The notes under the pieces were generated by a model. The model made no database searches and had not been told where the DNA came from. It saw nothing but the letters and a program-made list of their open reading frames with translations. From Conyzicola nivalis (GTDB lineage: Bacteria > Actinomycetota > Actinomycetes > Actinomycetales > Microbacteriaceae), in contig NZ_BMGB01000001.1 of NCBI RefSeq assembly GCF_014639655.1, positions 1,690,882-1,754,881 of the forward strand: DNA of 64,000 bases, written 5' to 3'. A program made the translations under genes and the position numbers. Shown here in pieces: positions 16,168-24,054 of the stretch; the stretch's first letter is position 1, and each line of letters begins with the position of its first letter.

Positions 16168-17533
16168 AACCGCGCGTCCTCTCCCAGTCGGTGACGGCCG
16201 CGTCGTAGGCGCGCTGTTCCACGCGCGCGTTGTTCAGGTAGTGCGCTACCACCTCGGGGCCGAAGGCCTCTGCCGCTATGGCGGAGGCGCCGAACAGTTC
16301 TGCCGCGTCACGCAGAGAGGTGGGGACGCGGGGCGCATCCGAACCGTACGCGTTTCCCTCGAAGATCGGTTCCAGCTCGAGCTCGTTCTCGATGCCGTAA
16401 AGACCGCCCGCGATGAGTGCGGCGGTCGCGAGGTACTGGTTCACGTCGCCGCCGGGCACCCGGTTCTCGACCCGCAGTCCCTGGCCGTGCCCGACGACCC
16501 GCAGCGCGCAGGTGCGGTTGTCGAGACCCCAGGCGACGGCGGTCGGCGCGAAGCTGCCCTCGACGTAGCGCTTGTAGGAGTTGATGTTCGGTGCGAAGAA
16601 CAGGCTGAATTCCCGGGTCGTGGCGATGAGGCCGGCGAGCCAGTGCTCCATGAGCTTCGAGAACCCGTGCGGCCCGTCGCCGGCCATCACGGGGGTGCCG
16701 TCTTCGCCGCGCACACTGAGGTGGATGTGGCAGCTGTTGCCCTCGCGCTCGTTGAACTTGGCCATGAAGGTGAGCGACTTGCCGTGCTTGTCGGCGATCT
16801 CTTTCGCGCCGTTTTTGTAGATGGAGTGGTTGTCGCAGGTCGCGAGCGCGTGGGCGTAACGGAAGCCGATCTCCTGCTGGCCGAAGTTGCACTCGCCCTT
16901 CACCCCCTCGCAGTACATGCCGGCGCCGTCCATGCCGTTGCGGATCTCGCGCAGCAGCGGCTCCATGCGTGTGGAGGCGAGGATCGCGTAGTCGATGTTG
17001 TAGTCGCTGGCGGGCGTCAGGCCGGCGTAGCCCTTCGCGAATGCCGAACGGTAGGAGTCGTCGAAGACGATGAACTCGAGCTCGGTGGCCGAGTAGGGCA
17101 CGAGGCCGTGCTCGGCGAGCCGGGCGATCTGCGCCTTGAGGATCTCGCGCGGCGACTGCACGACCGGCTCCTCGTCGAGCCAGGTGAGGTCGGCCATCAC
17201 GAGCGCGGTCGCCTCGAGCCACGGCACTACGCGCAGGGTGTTGATATCGGGCATCATCGCCATGTCGCCGTAGCCCTTCGACCACGACGAGATCTCGTAG
17301 CCGTCGACGGTGTTCATCTCGACGTCGACGGCGAGCAGGTAGTTGCAGCACTCGGCGCCGTGCGCCGCGAACTCCTCGAGGAAGAGCCGCGCCGACGCCC
17401 GTTTACCGACCAGACGTCCCTGCATGTCGGTGAACCCGATGATCACCGTGTCGATCTCCCGGTTGGCGACGAGCTCGGTGAGCCGCTCGATCGTGAGATT
17501 TCCCGAGACGGGGGTGGTGGCGAGCGTGGTCAT
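16154..17533 (-). CDS. Glutamine-synthetase-like gamma-glutamyl-amine ligase (GlnA4/PuuA type)
   Basis: GS-I fold, 459 aa, with recognisable catalytic segments: ATELEFIVFDD, KFNEREGNSCHIHLS, FAPNINSYKRY and NRVPGGDVNQYL. Canonical GlnA has NRSAA-type features and an adenylylation Tyr that are not obvious here. Together with the neighbouring hydrolase and ALDH this points to ATP-dependent ligation of glutamate to an amine. In Streptomyces coelicolor the GS-like GlnA4 was reported to make gamma-glutamylethanolamide, and E. coli PuuA makes gamma-glutamylputrescine. The adjacent ethanolamine-type permease favours the former. First gene of the minus-strand operon. Confidence 0.88.
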   Translation of the reverse strand: MTTLATTPVSGNLTIERLTELVANREIDTVIIGFTDMQGRLVGKRASARLFLEEFAAHGAECCNYLLAVDVEMNTVDGYEISSWSKGYGDMAMMPDINTLRVVPWLEATALVMADLTWLDEEPVVQSPREILKAQIARLAEHGLVPYSATELEFIVFDDSYRSAFAKGYAGLTPASDYNIDYAILASTRMEPLLREIRNGMDGAGMYCEGVKGECNFGQQEIGFRYAHALATCDNHSIYKNGAKEIADKHGKSLTFMAKFNEREGNSCHIHLSVRGEDGTPVMAGDGPHGFSKLMEHWLAGLIATTREFSLFFAPNINSYKRYVEGSFAPTAVAWGLDNRTCALRVVGHGQGLRVENRVPGGDVNQYLATAALIAGGLYGIENELELEPIFEGNAYGSDAPRVPTSLRDAAELFGASAIAAEAFGPEVVAHYLNNARVEQRAYDAAVTDWERTRGFERF

Positions 17534-17713
17534 GGCAGCCGATCTGGGTCGAGGGTTCCCTGTGCCGAAATTGCCTTGGCCCGACCATTAGACCACAGTC
17601 GGATGCTGCGGCTTCGGCTTTTTTGTAACGCGCTGTTTACAGCCAAAGGTAGACACGCGGTACCAATAGCGGCCATGCTCTCGGATAACCCGATCGTGCT
17701 TCCTGGAGGAGAA
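17534..17713. promoter_or_regulatory. Divergent promoter region of the amine-catabolism cluster
   Basis: A 180-bp spacer separates the ligase gene (minus) from the permease gene (plus). It contains TGTAACGCGCTGTTTACA at 17624-17641, an imperfect palindrome with TGTAA/TTTACA ends that also resembles GTAAC-type nitrogen-regulator boxes. It is the best operator candidate for the FadR-type regulator or a global nitrogen regulator. A strong TGGAGGAGA ribosome site precedes the permease. Confidence 0.45.
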
Positions 17714-19258
17714 ATGGCTGAGAAGTCAGGCAGAAGCGTTTCCGGCGTCACCTACACGAAGGCGGCCGACGGTTATTTCGAGAAACGCAGCCTCAAGCGC
17801 TCCGCCGGCGTCTGGGGCCTCTGGGGTCTCGCCGTCGCGGCCGTCATCTCCGGTGACTTCTCGGGCTGGAACTTCGGCATCGATTTCGCCGGCTTCGGCG
17901 GCATGCTCATCGCCTTCGCCATCCTCGTCGTGATGTACTACGGCCTCACCTTCTCGATCGGCGAGATGTCGTCGGCCATGCCGCACACAGGCGGCGCCTA
18001 TTCGTTCGCGCGTTCGGCGATGGGGCCGTGGGGCGGACTCGTCACCGGGCTCGCCGAGACCATCGAGTACGTCGCGACGACGGCCGTCGTGGTGTTCTTC
18101 TCCGCCCAGTACGCCAACTCGATCACCGCGGAACTGTTGAACTTCGACCTCTCGGGCAGCATGTGGATCTGGTGGATCGTGCTCTACGCCGTCTTCATCG
18201 CCCTCAACTCGGCCGGTGCCAACATCTCGTTCAAGTTCGCGATCGTCGTCTCGATCATCTCCATCGGCATCCTGCTCGTCTTCTCGGCCATGGCGGTGTT
18301 CTCGGGGGTCTTCAGCTTCGACAGCCTGTTCGACAAGGTGCCCGACCCGGGCCAGAGCGAGTTCCTCCCGCACGGGGTCCTCCCGATCCTGTTCGCCCTG
18401 CCGTTCGCGATGTGGTTCTTTCTCGGCATCGAGGAGCTGCCGCTCGCCGCGGAAGAGTCCCACAACCCCGCCCGCGACATCCCGCGCGCCGGACTCTGGG
18501 CCCGCGGCACCCTGATCGTCACCGGCCTGCTCGTGCTCGTGCTCAACACCGGTGTCATCGGCGCCGAAGCGATGGGCGTCTCGGCCGAGCCGCTGCTCGA
18601 CGGCTTCCGCGCGATCGTCGGAGACCAGGCGGCCGCGGTACTGGCGCTGCTCGCCCTCGTCGGCCTGCTCGCCTCGCTGCAGGGCATCATGTTCGCCTAC
18701 GGGCGCAACATGTACTCGCTCTCCCGCGCCGGGTACTACCCGAAGATCTTCTCGCTCACCGGAAAGCGCCAGACGCCGTGGGTCGCGCTTCTCGTCGGCG
18801 CCATCCTCGGCTTCCTCGCCCTCGTCGTCGTCGACGTGCTCGGCCGGCTCGACGAGGAGGGTGTCGGCGCCGTCGCCGGAGCGATCGTGCTCAACATCGC
18901 CGTGTGGGGCGCGGTCGTGGCCTACTTCCTGCAGATGCTGTCGTTCATCATCCTGCGTCGGAAGTTCCCGAACGCCGCGCGTCCGTACCGCAGCCCGTGG
19001 GGCCTCTTCGGCGCCTACTCGGCCGCGGTGATCGCGCTGCTGGTGTTCCTCGGCTTCCTGTTCAACGAGGCGTTCCAACCGGCCATCGTCGCGATCGTCG
19101 TCGTCTACGTGGTCATCCTGATCGGGTTCGCCATCTACGGACGCCACCGCCTCGTGCTCTCGCCCGAGGAGGAGTACGCCCTCTCCGGCGGCCTGCACGG
19201 CGACCCGCAGGCGGAGGGCTACGACACCATGGAGTCCGAGCTCTTCGACAAGAAGTAG
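17714..19258 (+). CDS. APC-superfamily permease, ethanolamine permease type
   Basis: 514-aa, about 12-helix amino acid/polyamine/organocation transporter. The N-terminal FEKRSLKRSAGVWGLWGLAV and the stretch AVISGDFSGWNFG are characteristic of bacterial ethanolamine permeases, as are EMSSAMPHTGGAYSFARSAMGP and GIEELPLAAEE. ATG 17714 has a TGGAGGAG ribosome site. The much longer upstream open frame runs antisense to the ligase gene and is rejected. Divergent from the ligase operon, it would import the amine substrate. Confidence 0.88.
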   Translation: MAEKSGRSVSGVTYTKAADGYFEKRSLKRSAGVWGLWGLAVAAVISGDFSGWNFGIDFAGFGGMLIAFAILVVMYYGLTFSIGEMSSAMPHTGGAYSFARSAMGPWGGLVTGLAETIEYVATTAVVVFFSAQYANSITAELLNFDLSGSMWIWWIVLYAVFIALNSAGANISFKFAIVVSIISIGILLVFSAMAVFSGVFSFDSLFDKVPDPGQSEFLPHGVLPILFALPFAMWFFLGIEELPLAAEESHNPARDIPRAGLWARGTLIVTGLLVLVLNTGVIGAEAMGVSAEPLLDGFRAIVGDQAAAVLALLALVGLLASLQGIMFAYGRNMYSLSRAGYYPKIFSLTGKRQTPWVALLVGAILGFLALVVVDVLGRLDEEGVGAVAGAIVLNIAVWGAVVAYFLQMLSFIILRRKFPNAARPYRSPWGLFGAYSAAVIALLVFLGFLFNEAFQPAIVAIVVVYVVILIGFAIYGRHRLVLSPEEEYALSGGLHGDPQAEGYDTMESELFDKK

Positions 19259-19293
19259 CGGTCACCCCGCCGCCGAACCTGCCCGCCCGGCGC

Positions 19294-19374
19294 ACCGAAT
19301 GCAGGAGATTTCGCCTCGAGTCACAGATCGGGTGGGATGCGCGGCCATTCGCGCAGAAATCTCCTGCATTTGGT
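19294..19374. terminator. 19-bp inverted repeat between convergent permease and LysE genes
   Basis: Arms 19294-19312 (core AATGCAGGAGATTTC) and 19356-19374 pair over 19 bp with one mismatch around a 43-nt loop. It lies exactly in the convergent gap, as expected for a bidirectional terminator, although the loop is unusually long for an intrinsic one. Confidence 0.55.
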
Positions 19375-19427
19375 ACAGGCGGCGGACGTGAGGGGCGGAT
19401 GCTGCGCGCGCCGGCCCGGCCGAGCCG

Positions 19428-20063
19428 CTAGTTCTTGGTGCCGGTCGCCGCCATGCCGACCCCGAGTCCGATCATGGCCACGCCTCCCGTTGCGCCGAGC
19501 CGGGCCAGCCGTTTCGGCGAACGCCCGAGCCAGTCGCGGGCGAAGCCGGCCCCGATCGCCCACACGCTGTCGAACACCATGGCGAGCAGCGCGAACACGG
19601 CGCCCAGCTCGATCATCTGCAGCGGCACTCCCCCGGCGAGCGGGTCGACGAACTGCGGCAGCACCGCGATGAAGAACACCACGGACTTCGGGTTGCTCAC
19701 CCCGACCGCCGCGCCCTCGGCGAGGGAACGCCAGCGGCTCGTGGGCGCATCCGAACCGCTCGTCGACGATCGCCGGTTGCGGTGTCGGATGGCCTGCACC
19801 CCGAGATAGACGAGGAACGCCGCGCCCGCGAACTTGACGATGGTGAACAGCACGATCGACTGTTCCAGGAGCACCCCGAGTCCGAGGGCGATCGCGACCA
19901 CCTGCACGAACATGCCGATCGCGTTGCCCACCACGCTGAGCAGCGCGCCCACGCGGCCGATCGCGAGGGCGCGGCCGACGACGAACAGAACGCTCGGCCC
20001 GGGCAGCACGACCAACAGCAGGGCAGCGAGCGTGAACGCCACGAGATTTGCGCTGGATACCAT
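19428..20063 (-). CDS. LysE/RhtB-family amino acid exporter
   Basis: 211 aa with six hydrophobic segments. The N-terminal family signature LLLVVLPGPSVLFVVGRALAIGR is followed by FLVYLGVQAIRHR and VGVSNPKSVVFFIAVLPQFVDP. It exports amino acids or related small molecules across the cytoplasmic membrane. It is divergent from the TetR gene at 20199, about 135 bp apart, a common regulator-exporter arrangement. The substrate cannot be told. Confidence 0.9.
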   Translation of the reverse strand: MVSSANLVAFTLAALLLVVLPGPSVLFVVGRALAIGRVGALLSVVGNAIGMFVQVVAIALGLGVLLEQSIVLFTIVKFAGAAFLVYLGVQAIRHRNRRSSTSGSDAPTSRWRSLAEGAAVGVSNPKSVVFFIAVLPQFVDPLAGGVPLQMIELGAVFALLAMVFDSVWAIGAGFARDWLGRSPKRLARLGATGGVAMIGLGVGMAATGTKN

Positions 20064-20136
20064 GCGCCGATGCTAGCGCGACCGCGGAATTATCGACACG
20101 CGCCGCGTAGCGTTCAGGGTTACGATTGACGCTCGC

Positions 20137-20183
20137 ACCGACCGACCGACCGACCACCACCGACCGACCACCACCGACAACCG
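20137..20183. repeat. ACCG/ACC low-complexity tract upstream of the TetR gene
   Basis: A run of ACCG tetramers interrupted by ACC triplets covers about 47 bp directly before the ribosome-binding site of the TetR gene and between two divergent genes. Tetramer tracts can vary in length by slippage. I see no palindrome in it. Confidence 0.7.
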
Positions 20184-20198
20184 AGCGGAGGGATTCCC

Positions 20199-20771
20199 GT
20201 GACCGAGCTGGCTCCCCAGGTCAAGGCGGTCCGCGGTCGGGCGATCGACGCGCGCATCCTCAGCGTGACGCTCGACATACTGCGTGGTCACGGCCCGGCC
20301 GCCGTGAACATCGAGGCCGTCGCCGCGAAGGCCGGCATCGCGAAAACGACCATCTACCGTCGCTACGACTCGCGCGAGCACCTGCTGCGGGCGGCGATCG
20401 AGTCGTCCACGGGCGAGGTCGCCATCCCGACCGACCTGCCCACCTACGAGACGTTCAAATGGCTGCTGCACGATGCGGCACGGATGGCCGAGAACATGGT
20501 GGGGCGGGGCGCCGCGGCATCCATCATCCTCAACGACCATCCCGAATCGAACGACCTGATGCGCGAGATGATCAAGGCCCGCTCGGTGCGGCTCACCGAG
20601 TTTCTGCACGAGCGGGTGGCGGCGGGCGACCTCAAGGCCGACCTCGACATCGGCCTCGCCGCCACCGTGCTGCTCGGCGCCCTCTTCGGGCAGCTGATCC
20701 GCGGCGGCGAGCTCGACGACGAGTGGGCAGACTCCGTGCTGGAGCTGCTCTGGCCGGGATTCTCGGCGTGA
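20199..20771 (+). CDS. TetR-family transcriptional regulator
   Basis: 190 aa. The N-terminal HTH reads VNIEAVAAKAGIAKTTIYRRYDSREHLLRAAI (about residues 33-64), followed by a helical ligand domain ending in LLGALFGQLIRGG typical of the C-terminal TetR_C_16-like group. The start is GTG 20199 after GCGGAGGGA. It is divergent from the LysE exporter and convergent with the ether-lipid operon, 7 bp between stops. Likely target: itself and/or the exporter. Confidence 0.9.
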   Translation: MTELAPQVKAVRGRAIDARILSVTLDILRGHGPAAVNIEAVAAKAGIAKTTIYRRYDSREHLLRAAIESSTGEVAIPTDLPTYETFKWLLHDAARMAENMVGRGAAASIILNDHPESNDLMREMIKARSVRLTEFLHERVAAGDLKADLDIGLAATVLLGALFGQLIRGGELDDEWADSVLELLWPGFSA

Positions 20772-20778
20772 TAACCGT

Positions 20779-22440
20779 TTAGTAGGTGATCACCTTGTCG
20801 GGGTTGAAGTTCTTCTTCGGGTCGGCAGCGGTGAACAGCCCGCTCATCAGCGCGACACCCTCGGTGGAGATGTCCTGCTCTAGCCAGGGCGCGTGCTCGC
20901 GACCGACACCGTGGTGGTGCGAGATCGTTCCGCCGTGGTCGACGAACGCCTGCTGGATGGCGCGCTTCACGACGTCGTACTGCGCGATCGCGGTGTCGCC
21001 GCCGTGCACGAAGGCGAACGTGAAGTAGAGGCAGGCCCCCGAGTGGTACGAGTGCGAGAGGTGGCTCATAATCCAGCCGGGCGTGCCGATCTGCTCGTAG
21101 GCCTCGTTCGCCGCCGCATACACGGCGTCGTGGATCTCGTTGAGGCGCGACCAGGGCGCGGCCGTCTCCGACACGTCGGCCGCGGCACCGCGGTCGAGCA
21201 GGAAGTCGCGCAGGTACGGGGTGTCGAACTTCTTCTGGTCGTAGAGCACGCCGGGGCCCTTGCCCACGCCGAGTCCGCCGTGCTTCTTCACGATGCGCGC
21301 GACGATCTTCTTCTCGTAGGCGACGTGGGACTTGCTGCCCTCGAAGCCGATGAACGACAGGTTGATGCCCTCGAGGTCCCAGCCGCGACGCTTCAGGTAG
21401 GCCATCAGGACCTTCTGCGGGTCGAAGCCGGTCTTCGCCTTGCCGGTGGCGAACGAGAAGCCGCTCTCGCGGGCGTCGGAGACGCGGGTCACGGTCGGTC
21501 GGGCGTCGCTCTCAGAGATCTCGTGCATCGCGGCGATGCCAGCCTCCCAGTTCGGGAAGAGGTAGCCGTTGATCTCGCGCACCTCGGGGGTGCGGTGCAC
21601 CTGCACGGTGACCTCGGTGATGACACCGAGCCTGCCCTCACTGCCGAGGATCATCTCGCGCACGCTCGGCCCGGTGGAGGCGGAGGGAACGGGACGGATG
21701 TCGACGATGCCGGCCGGGCGCACCATGCGCAGGCCGCGGGCGATGTCGGCGATGTCGCCGTACTTGTCGCTCTGCATCCCCGACGAGCGGGTGGCCACCC
21801 AGCCGCCGAGGGTGGAGTGGGTGAAGCTGTCGGGGAAGTGGCCCATCGTCCAGCCCCGCGCGCCCAGCTGCTCCTCGATGAACGGTCCCTGCGCGCCGGC
21901 TTGGATGCGGGCGAGGCCAGAGCCCTCGTCGATGGAGACGACCTTGTTCAGGCGTCCGAGGTCGAGCGAGATGACGACGCGGGCCTCGCCCGGGTGTGGC
22001 TCGAGGCTGCCCGAGATGTTGCTGCCGCCGCCGAAGGGGATGATCACGGCGTTGGCCGCCACGGCGGCGGAGACCACGGCGGAGACCTCGGCCTCGTCGG
22101 CCGGGTAGACGACGACGTCGGGCATGCGCGGCAGGTCGCTCGCACGGATGCGCAGCAGGTCGCGGATGCTCTTGCCGTAGGTGTGCACGAGGCGCAGCTC
22201 GTCGTCGACGATCGCGTTGTCGGTGCCGACGATGGCACCGAGCTCGGCGAGGAACGCCTGGTCGATCGTGCTCGACGGCAGCGTCAGGTCGGAGAAGGAG
22301 ACGCTCGAGCCGGCGCTGCCGTCGAGCTCGAGTCCGACGGCCTTCTTCACGAAGGGGGCGAATGCGGGCTTGTTGTCGTAGGTGAACGCGATTCCTTCGA
22401 CTCCCCAGCCCCACCACTTCATGTGCTTGACGTTCGCCAT
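20779..22440 (-). CDS. Alkyl-dihydroxyacetonephosphate synthase homologue (FAD-linked)
   Basis: 553 aa, related to AGPS, the enzyme that swaps the acyl group of acyl-DHAP for a fatty alcohol to form an ether bond. AGPS landmarks are the N-terminal HMKWWGWG (6-13), the PCMH FAD loop PFGGGSNISG (135-144), GHFPDSFTHSTLGGW (200-214), RSSGM, GSEGRLGVIT (266-275) and the catalytic HHH at 508-510 in SHHHGVG. Tyr and His equivalents of the AGPS active site appear intact. It is third in a minus-strand operon after the SDR and acyltransferase. Actinobacteria also carry AGPS-like oxidases of unknown role, so the exact reaction is inferred from context. Confidence 0.88.
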   Translation of the reverse strand: MANVKHMKWWGWGVEGIAFTYDNKPAFAPFVKKAVGLELDGSAGSSVSFSDLTLPSSTIDQAFLAELGAIVGTDNAIVDDELRLVHTYGKSIRDLLRIRASDLPRMPDVVVYPADEAEVSAVVSAAVAANAVIIPFGGGSNISGSLEPHPGEARVVISLDLGRLNKVVSIDEGSGLARIQAGAQGPFIEEQLGARGWTMGHFPDSFTHSTLGGWVATRSSGMQSDKYGDIADIARGLRMVRPAGIVDIRPVPSASTGPSVREMILGSEGRLGVITEVTVQVHRTPEVREINGYLFPNWEAGIAAMHEISESDARPTVTRVSDARESGFSFATGKAKTGFDPQKVLMAYLKRRGWDLEGINLSFIGFEGSKSHVAYEKKIVARIVKKHGGLGVGKGPGVLYDQKKFDTPYLRDFLLDRGAAADVSETAAPWSRLNEIHDAVYAAANEAYEQIGTPGWIMSHLSHSYHSGACLYFTFAFVHGGDTAIAQYDVVKRAIQQAFVDHGGTISHHHGVGREHAPWLEQDISTEGVALMSGLFTAADPKKNFNPDKVITY

Positions 22441-22497
22441 GGTTCCACTTTCTTGTGACGCTGATTCGGTACGGGGTCTGATTCGAGACGGCTGAGG

Positions 22498-23190
22498 CTA
22501 CGCGGAGTGCGCCGCGTGCAGGTCCAACACCGTGCGGTGCAGTCTTGCAGAGAAATCGGCGGGGCTCTCGCCCGGCTCGGCGATCATGGGCTCGCCGAAG
22601 ACGACCACGACGGGTGGGCGGCCCGGTACCGGCCAGTTGCGGCCGGGCGGCATGGCGTCGGCGGCCCCGATGATCGCGACCGGCACGCACGGCGCCCCGA
22701 CGTGCATAGAGAGCACGGCGGCGCCCGGCTTGAACGGGCCGATGATTCCGTCCTTCGACCGTCCGCCCTGCGGGAAGATCAGCAGCGGCACGCCGCGGCC
22801 GAGCAGCTCTTTCGCGAGGCCCGAGCGGGCGCCGCCCCCGCTGCGGTCGACGGGGAAGGCATTGAAGAACAGGGCGGTCGCGGCGCGGCGCCAGGCCACG
22901 TCGAAGAAGTAGTCGGCCGCGGCACCCGCGGCGAGATACCGCGCCCGCGCCCGCGGAAGGGCGCCGGTGATGAGGGGCGCATCCAGATGGCTCGAATGGT
23001 TCGCCACGACGATGAACGGGTCTTTCAGGTCTTTGAGGGTGTCTTTGCCCTTGACCGTCACCTTGGCCACCGACCAGACGACGCCCTTCAGGATGACGCG
23101 CTGGGCGATGAACCGCGCCGCGGCGTGACCCGACGACGAGAACCGGTGGAGGTGCGTGACCTTCACCGGCTTGGCGTCTTTGCCCGTCAT
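22498..23190 (-). CDS. PlsC-family acyltransferase with variant block III
   Basis: 230 aa, LPLAT superfamily. Catalytic block I is NHSSHLD (His65-x4-Asp70), block IV-like GPFKPGAAVLSM follows, and VPVAIIG lies near the C-terminus. Block III, normally FPEGTRS, reads FPQGGRS at 139-145, replacing the usual Glu with Gln. ATG 23190 overlaps the SDR stop by 4 bp (ATGA). In this operon it may acylate DHAP or alkylglycerol-3-phosphate, supplying the substrate of, or using the product of, the AGPS-like enzyme. A housekeeping lysophosphatidate acyltransferase role is possible. Confidence 0.87.
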   Translation of the reverse strand: MTGKDAKPVKVTHLHRFSSSGHAAARFIAQRVILKGVVWSVAKVTVKGKDTLKDLKDPFIVVANHSSHLDAPLITGALPRARARYLAAGAAADYFFDVAWRRAATALFFNAFPVDRSGGGARSGLAKELLGRGVPLLIFPQGGRSKDGIIGPFKPGAAVLSMHVGAPCVPVAIIGAADAMPPGRNWPVPGRPPVVVVFGEPMIAEPGESPADFSARLHRTVLDLHAAHSA

Positions 23191-23972
23191 GCGTGGGTCT
23201 CGACAGAGTCGCTGCGGCTCGACGAGATCTTGCCGGAGATCCAGCGCACGACGCCGCGTGGCAGGTGGTTCACGATGAAGAAGAGGAATTTGAAGCGCGC
23301 GGAGGGGATGACCAGGGCGCGCCCCTTCTCCGAGGCGCGGAGTCCGGACTCGATCGTCAGGCCCGCGTCGATCCAGAGGGCGTTCGGGATCGAACTCGTC
23401 GTGATGCCGGCGCGGTCGTGGAACTCGGTGTGCACCCAGCCGGGCAGCAGCGCCGTGACGCGCACGCCGGTGCCGCGGAGTTCGACCGAGAGCCCCTCGC
23501 TGTAGCTGCGCACCCAGGCCTTGACCGCGGAGTAGCTGCCCATCGCCATGTACCCGGCGACGCTCGAGACGTTGATGATGGCCCCGTCGCCCCTGGCCCG
23601 CATGGCGCGGCCGGCCGCCCCGCCGAGGACGAGCACCGACCGGATCATCACCTCGATGGCGCGATCGTGCGAGCTCGTGTCGACGGAGGTGAGCGGCGTG
23701 TGGATGCCGAACCCCGCGTTGTTGACGAAGACGTCGATGGGGCGGGCGGCATCCGTCAGTCTGTCGACGACCACCCCGACATCGGTGCGGTCGCTGAGGT
23801 CTGCACGCAGCGTCTCGACCGAGCGGCCCGTCGCGCGCAGTTCTGCCGCCATCGAATCGAGCCGTTCCGGGTTTCTCGCGACGAGCACGAGATCGTATCC
23901 ACGACGGGCGAGGGCCCGGGCGAACTCCGCTCCGAGGCCCGACGTCCCACCCGTGACGAGAGCAGTTGCCAT
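23187..23972 (-). CDS. SDR with hydrophobic C-terminus, candidate acyl/alkyl-DHAP reductase
   Basis: 261 aa. TGGTSGLG is at 7-14, NNAG at 84-87, and Tyr147/Lys151 (YSAVK) with Ser136/137 form the active site. Arg33 after the second strand (LVARNPER) suggests NADPH use. The C-terminal FKFLFFIVNHLPRGVVRW is amphipathic to hydrophobic, suggesting membrane association, as in yeast Ayr1-type 1-acyl-DHAP reductases. I start at ATG 23972 (MATALVTGG); a 27-codon upstream extension would run into the divergent operon's leader. First gene of the minus-strand operon. Confidence 0.88.
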   Translation of the reverse strand: MATALVTGGTSGLGAEFARALARRGYDLVLVARNPERLDSMAAELRATGRSVETLRADLSDRTDVGVVVDRLTDAARPIDVFVNNAGFGIHTPLTSVDTSSHDRAIEVMIRSVLVLGGAAGRAMRARGDGAIINVSSVAGYMAMGSYSAVKAWVRSYSEGLSVELRGTGVRVTALLPGWVHTEFHDRAGITTSSIPNALWIDAGLTIESGLRASEKGRALVIPSARFKFLFFIVNHLPRGVVRWISGKISSSRSDSVETHA

Positions 23973-24054
23973 TCGGACAGGATACGCTACGCGGCCCGTA
24001 TCGTTGATCGAATAGACTTCGGTGCACCAGATTATTTCGGCGGGAAAGAGCAAC
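23973..24054. promoter_or_regulatory. 82-bp divergent promoter region of the ether-lipid cluster
   Basis: The only space from which both operons (SDR-acyltransferase-AGPS to the left, ferritin-like/reductase genes to the right) can be transcribed. AATAGACT at 24011-24018 could hold a plus-strand -10 box. I cannot define matching -35 boxes. The shared control region supports joint regulation. Confidence 0.4.

Noticed and set aside
16076-17713. Long N-terminal extension of the permease across the ligase gene
   Set aside because: It is antisense to a well-conserved glutamine-synthetase-like gene. The permease has its own strong ribosome site at 17714.
17726-19198. A 490-aa minus-strand open frame opposite the permease
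   Set aside because: It is a shadow frame rich in Glu/Gly/Asp/Arg without motifs. The plus strand encodes an unmistakable 12-helix transporter.
20137-20183. Operator or repeat-binding site for the TetR protein
   Set aside because: The tract is a simple ACCG/ACC repeat without dyad symmetry, so I list it only as low-complexity sequence.
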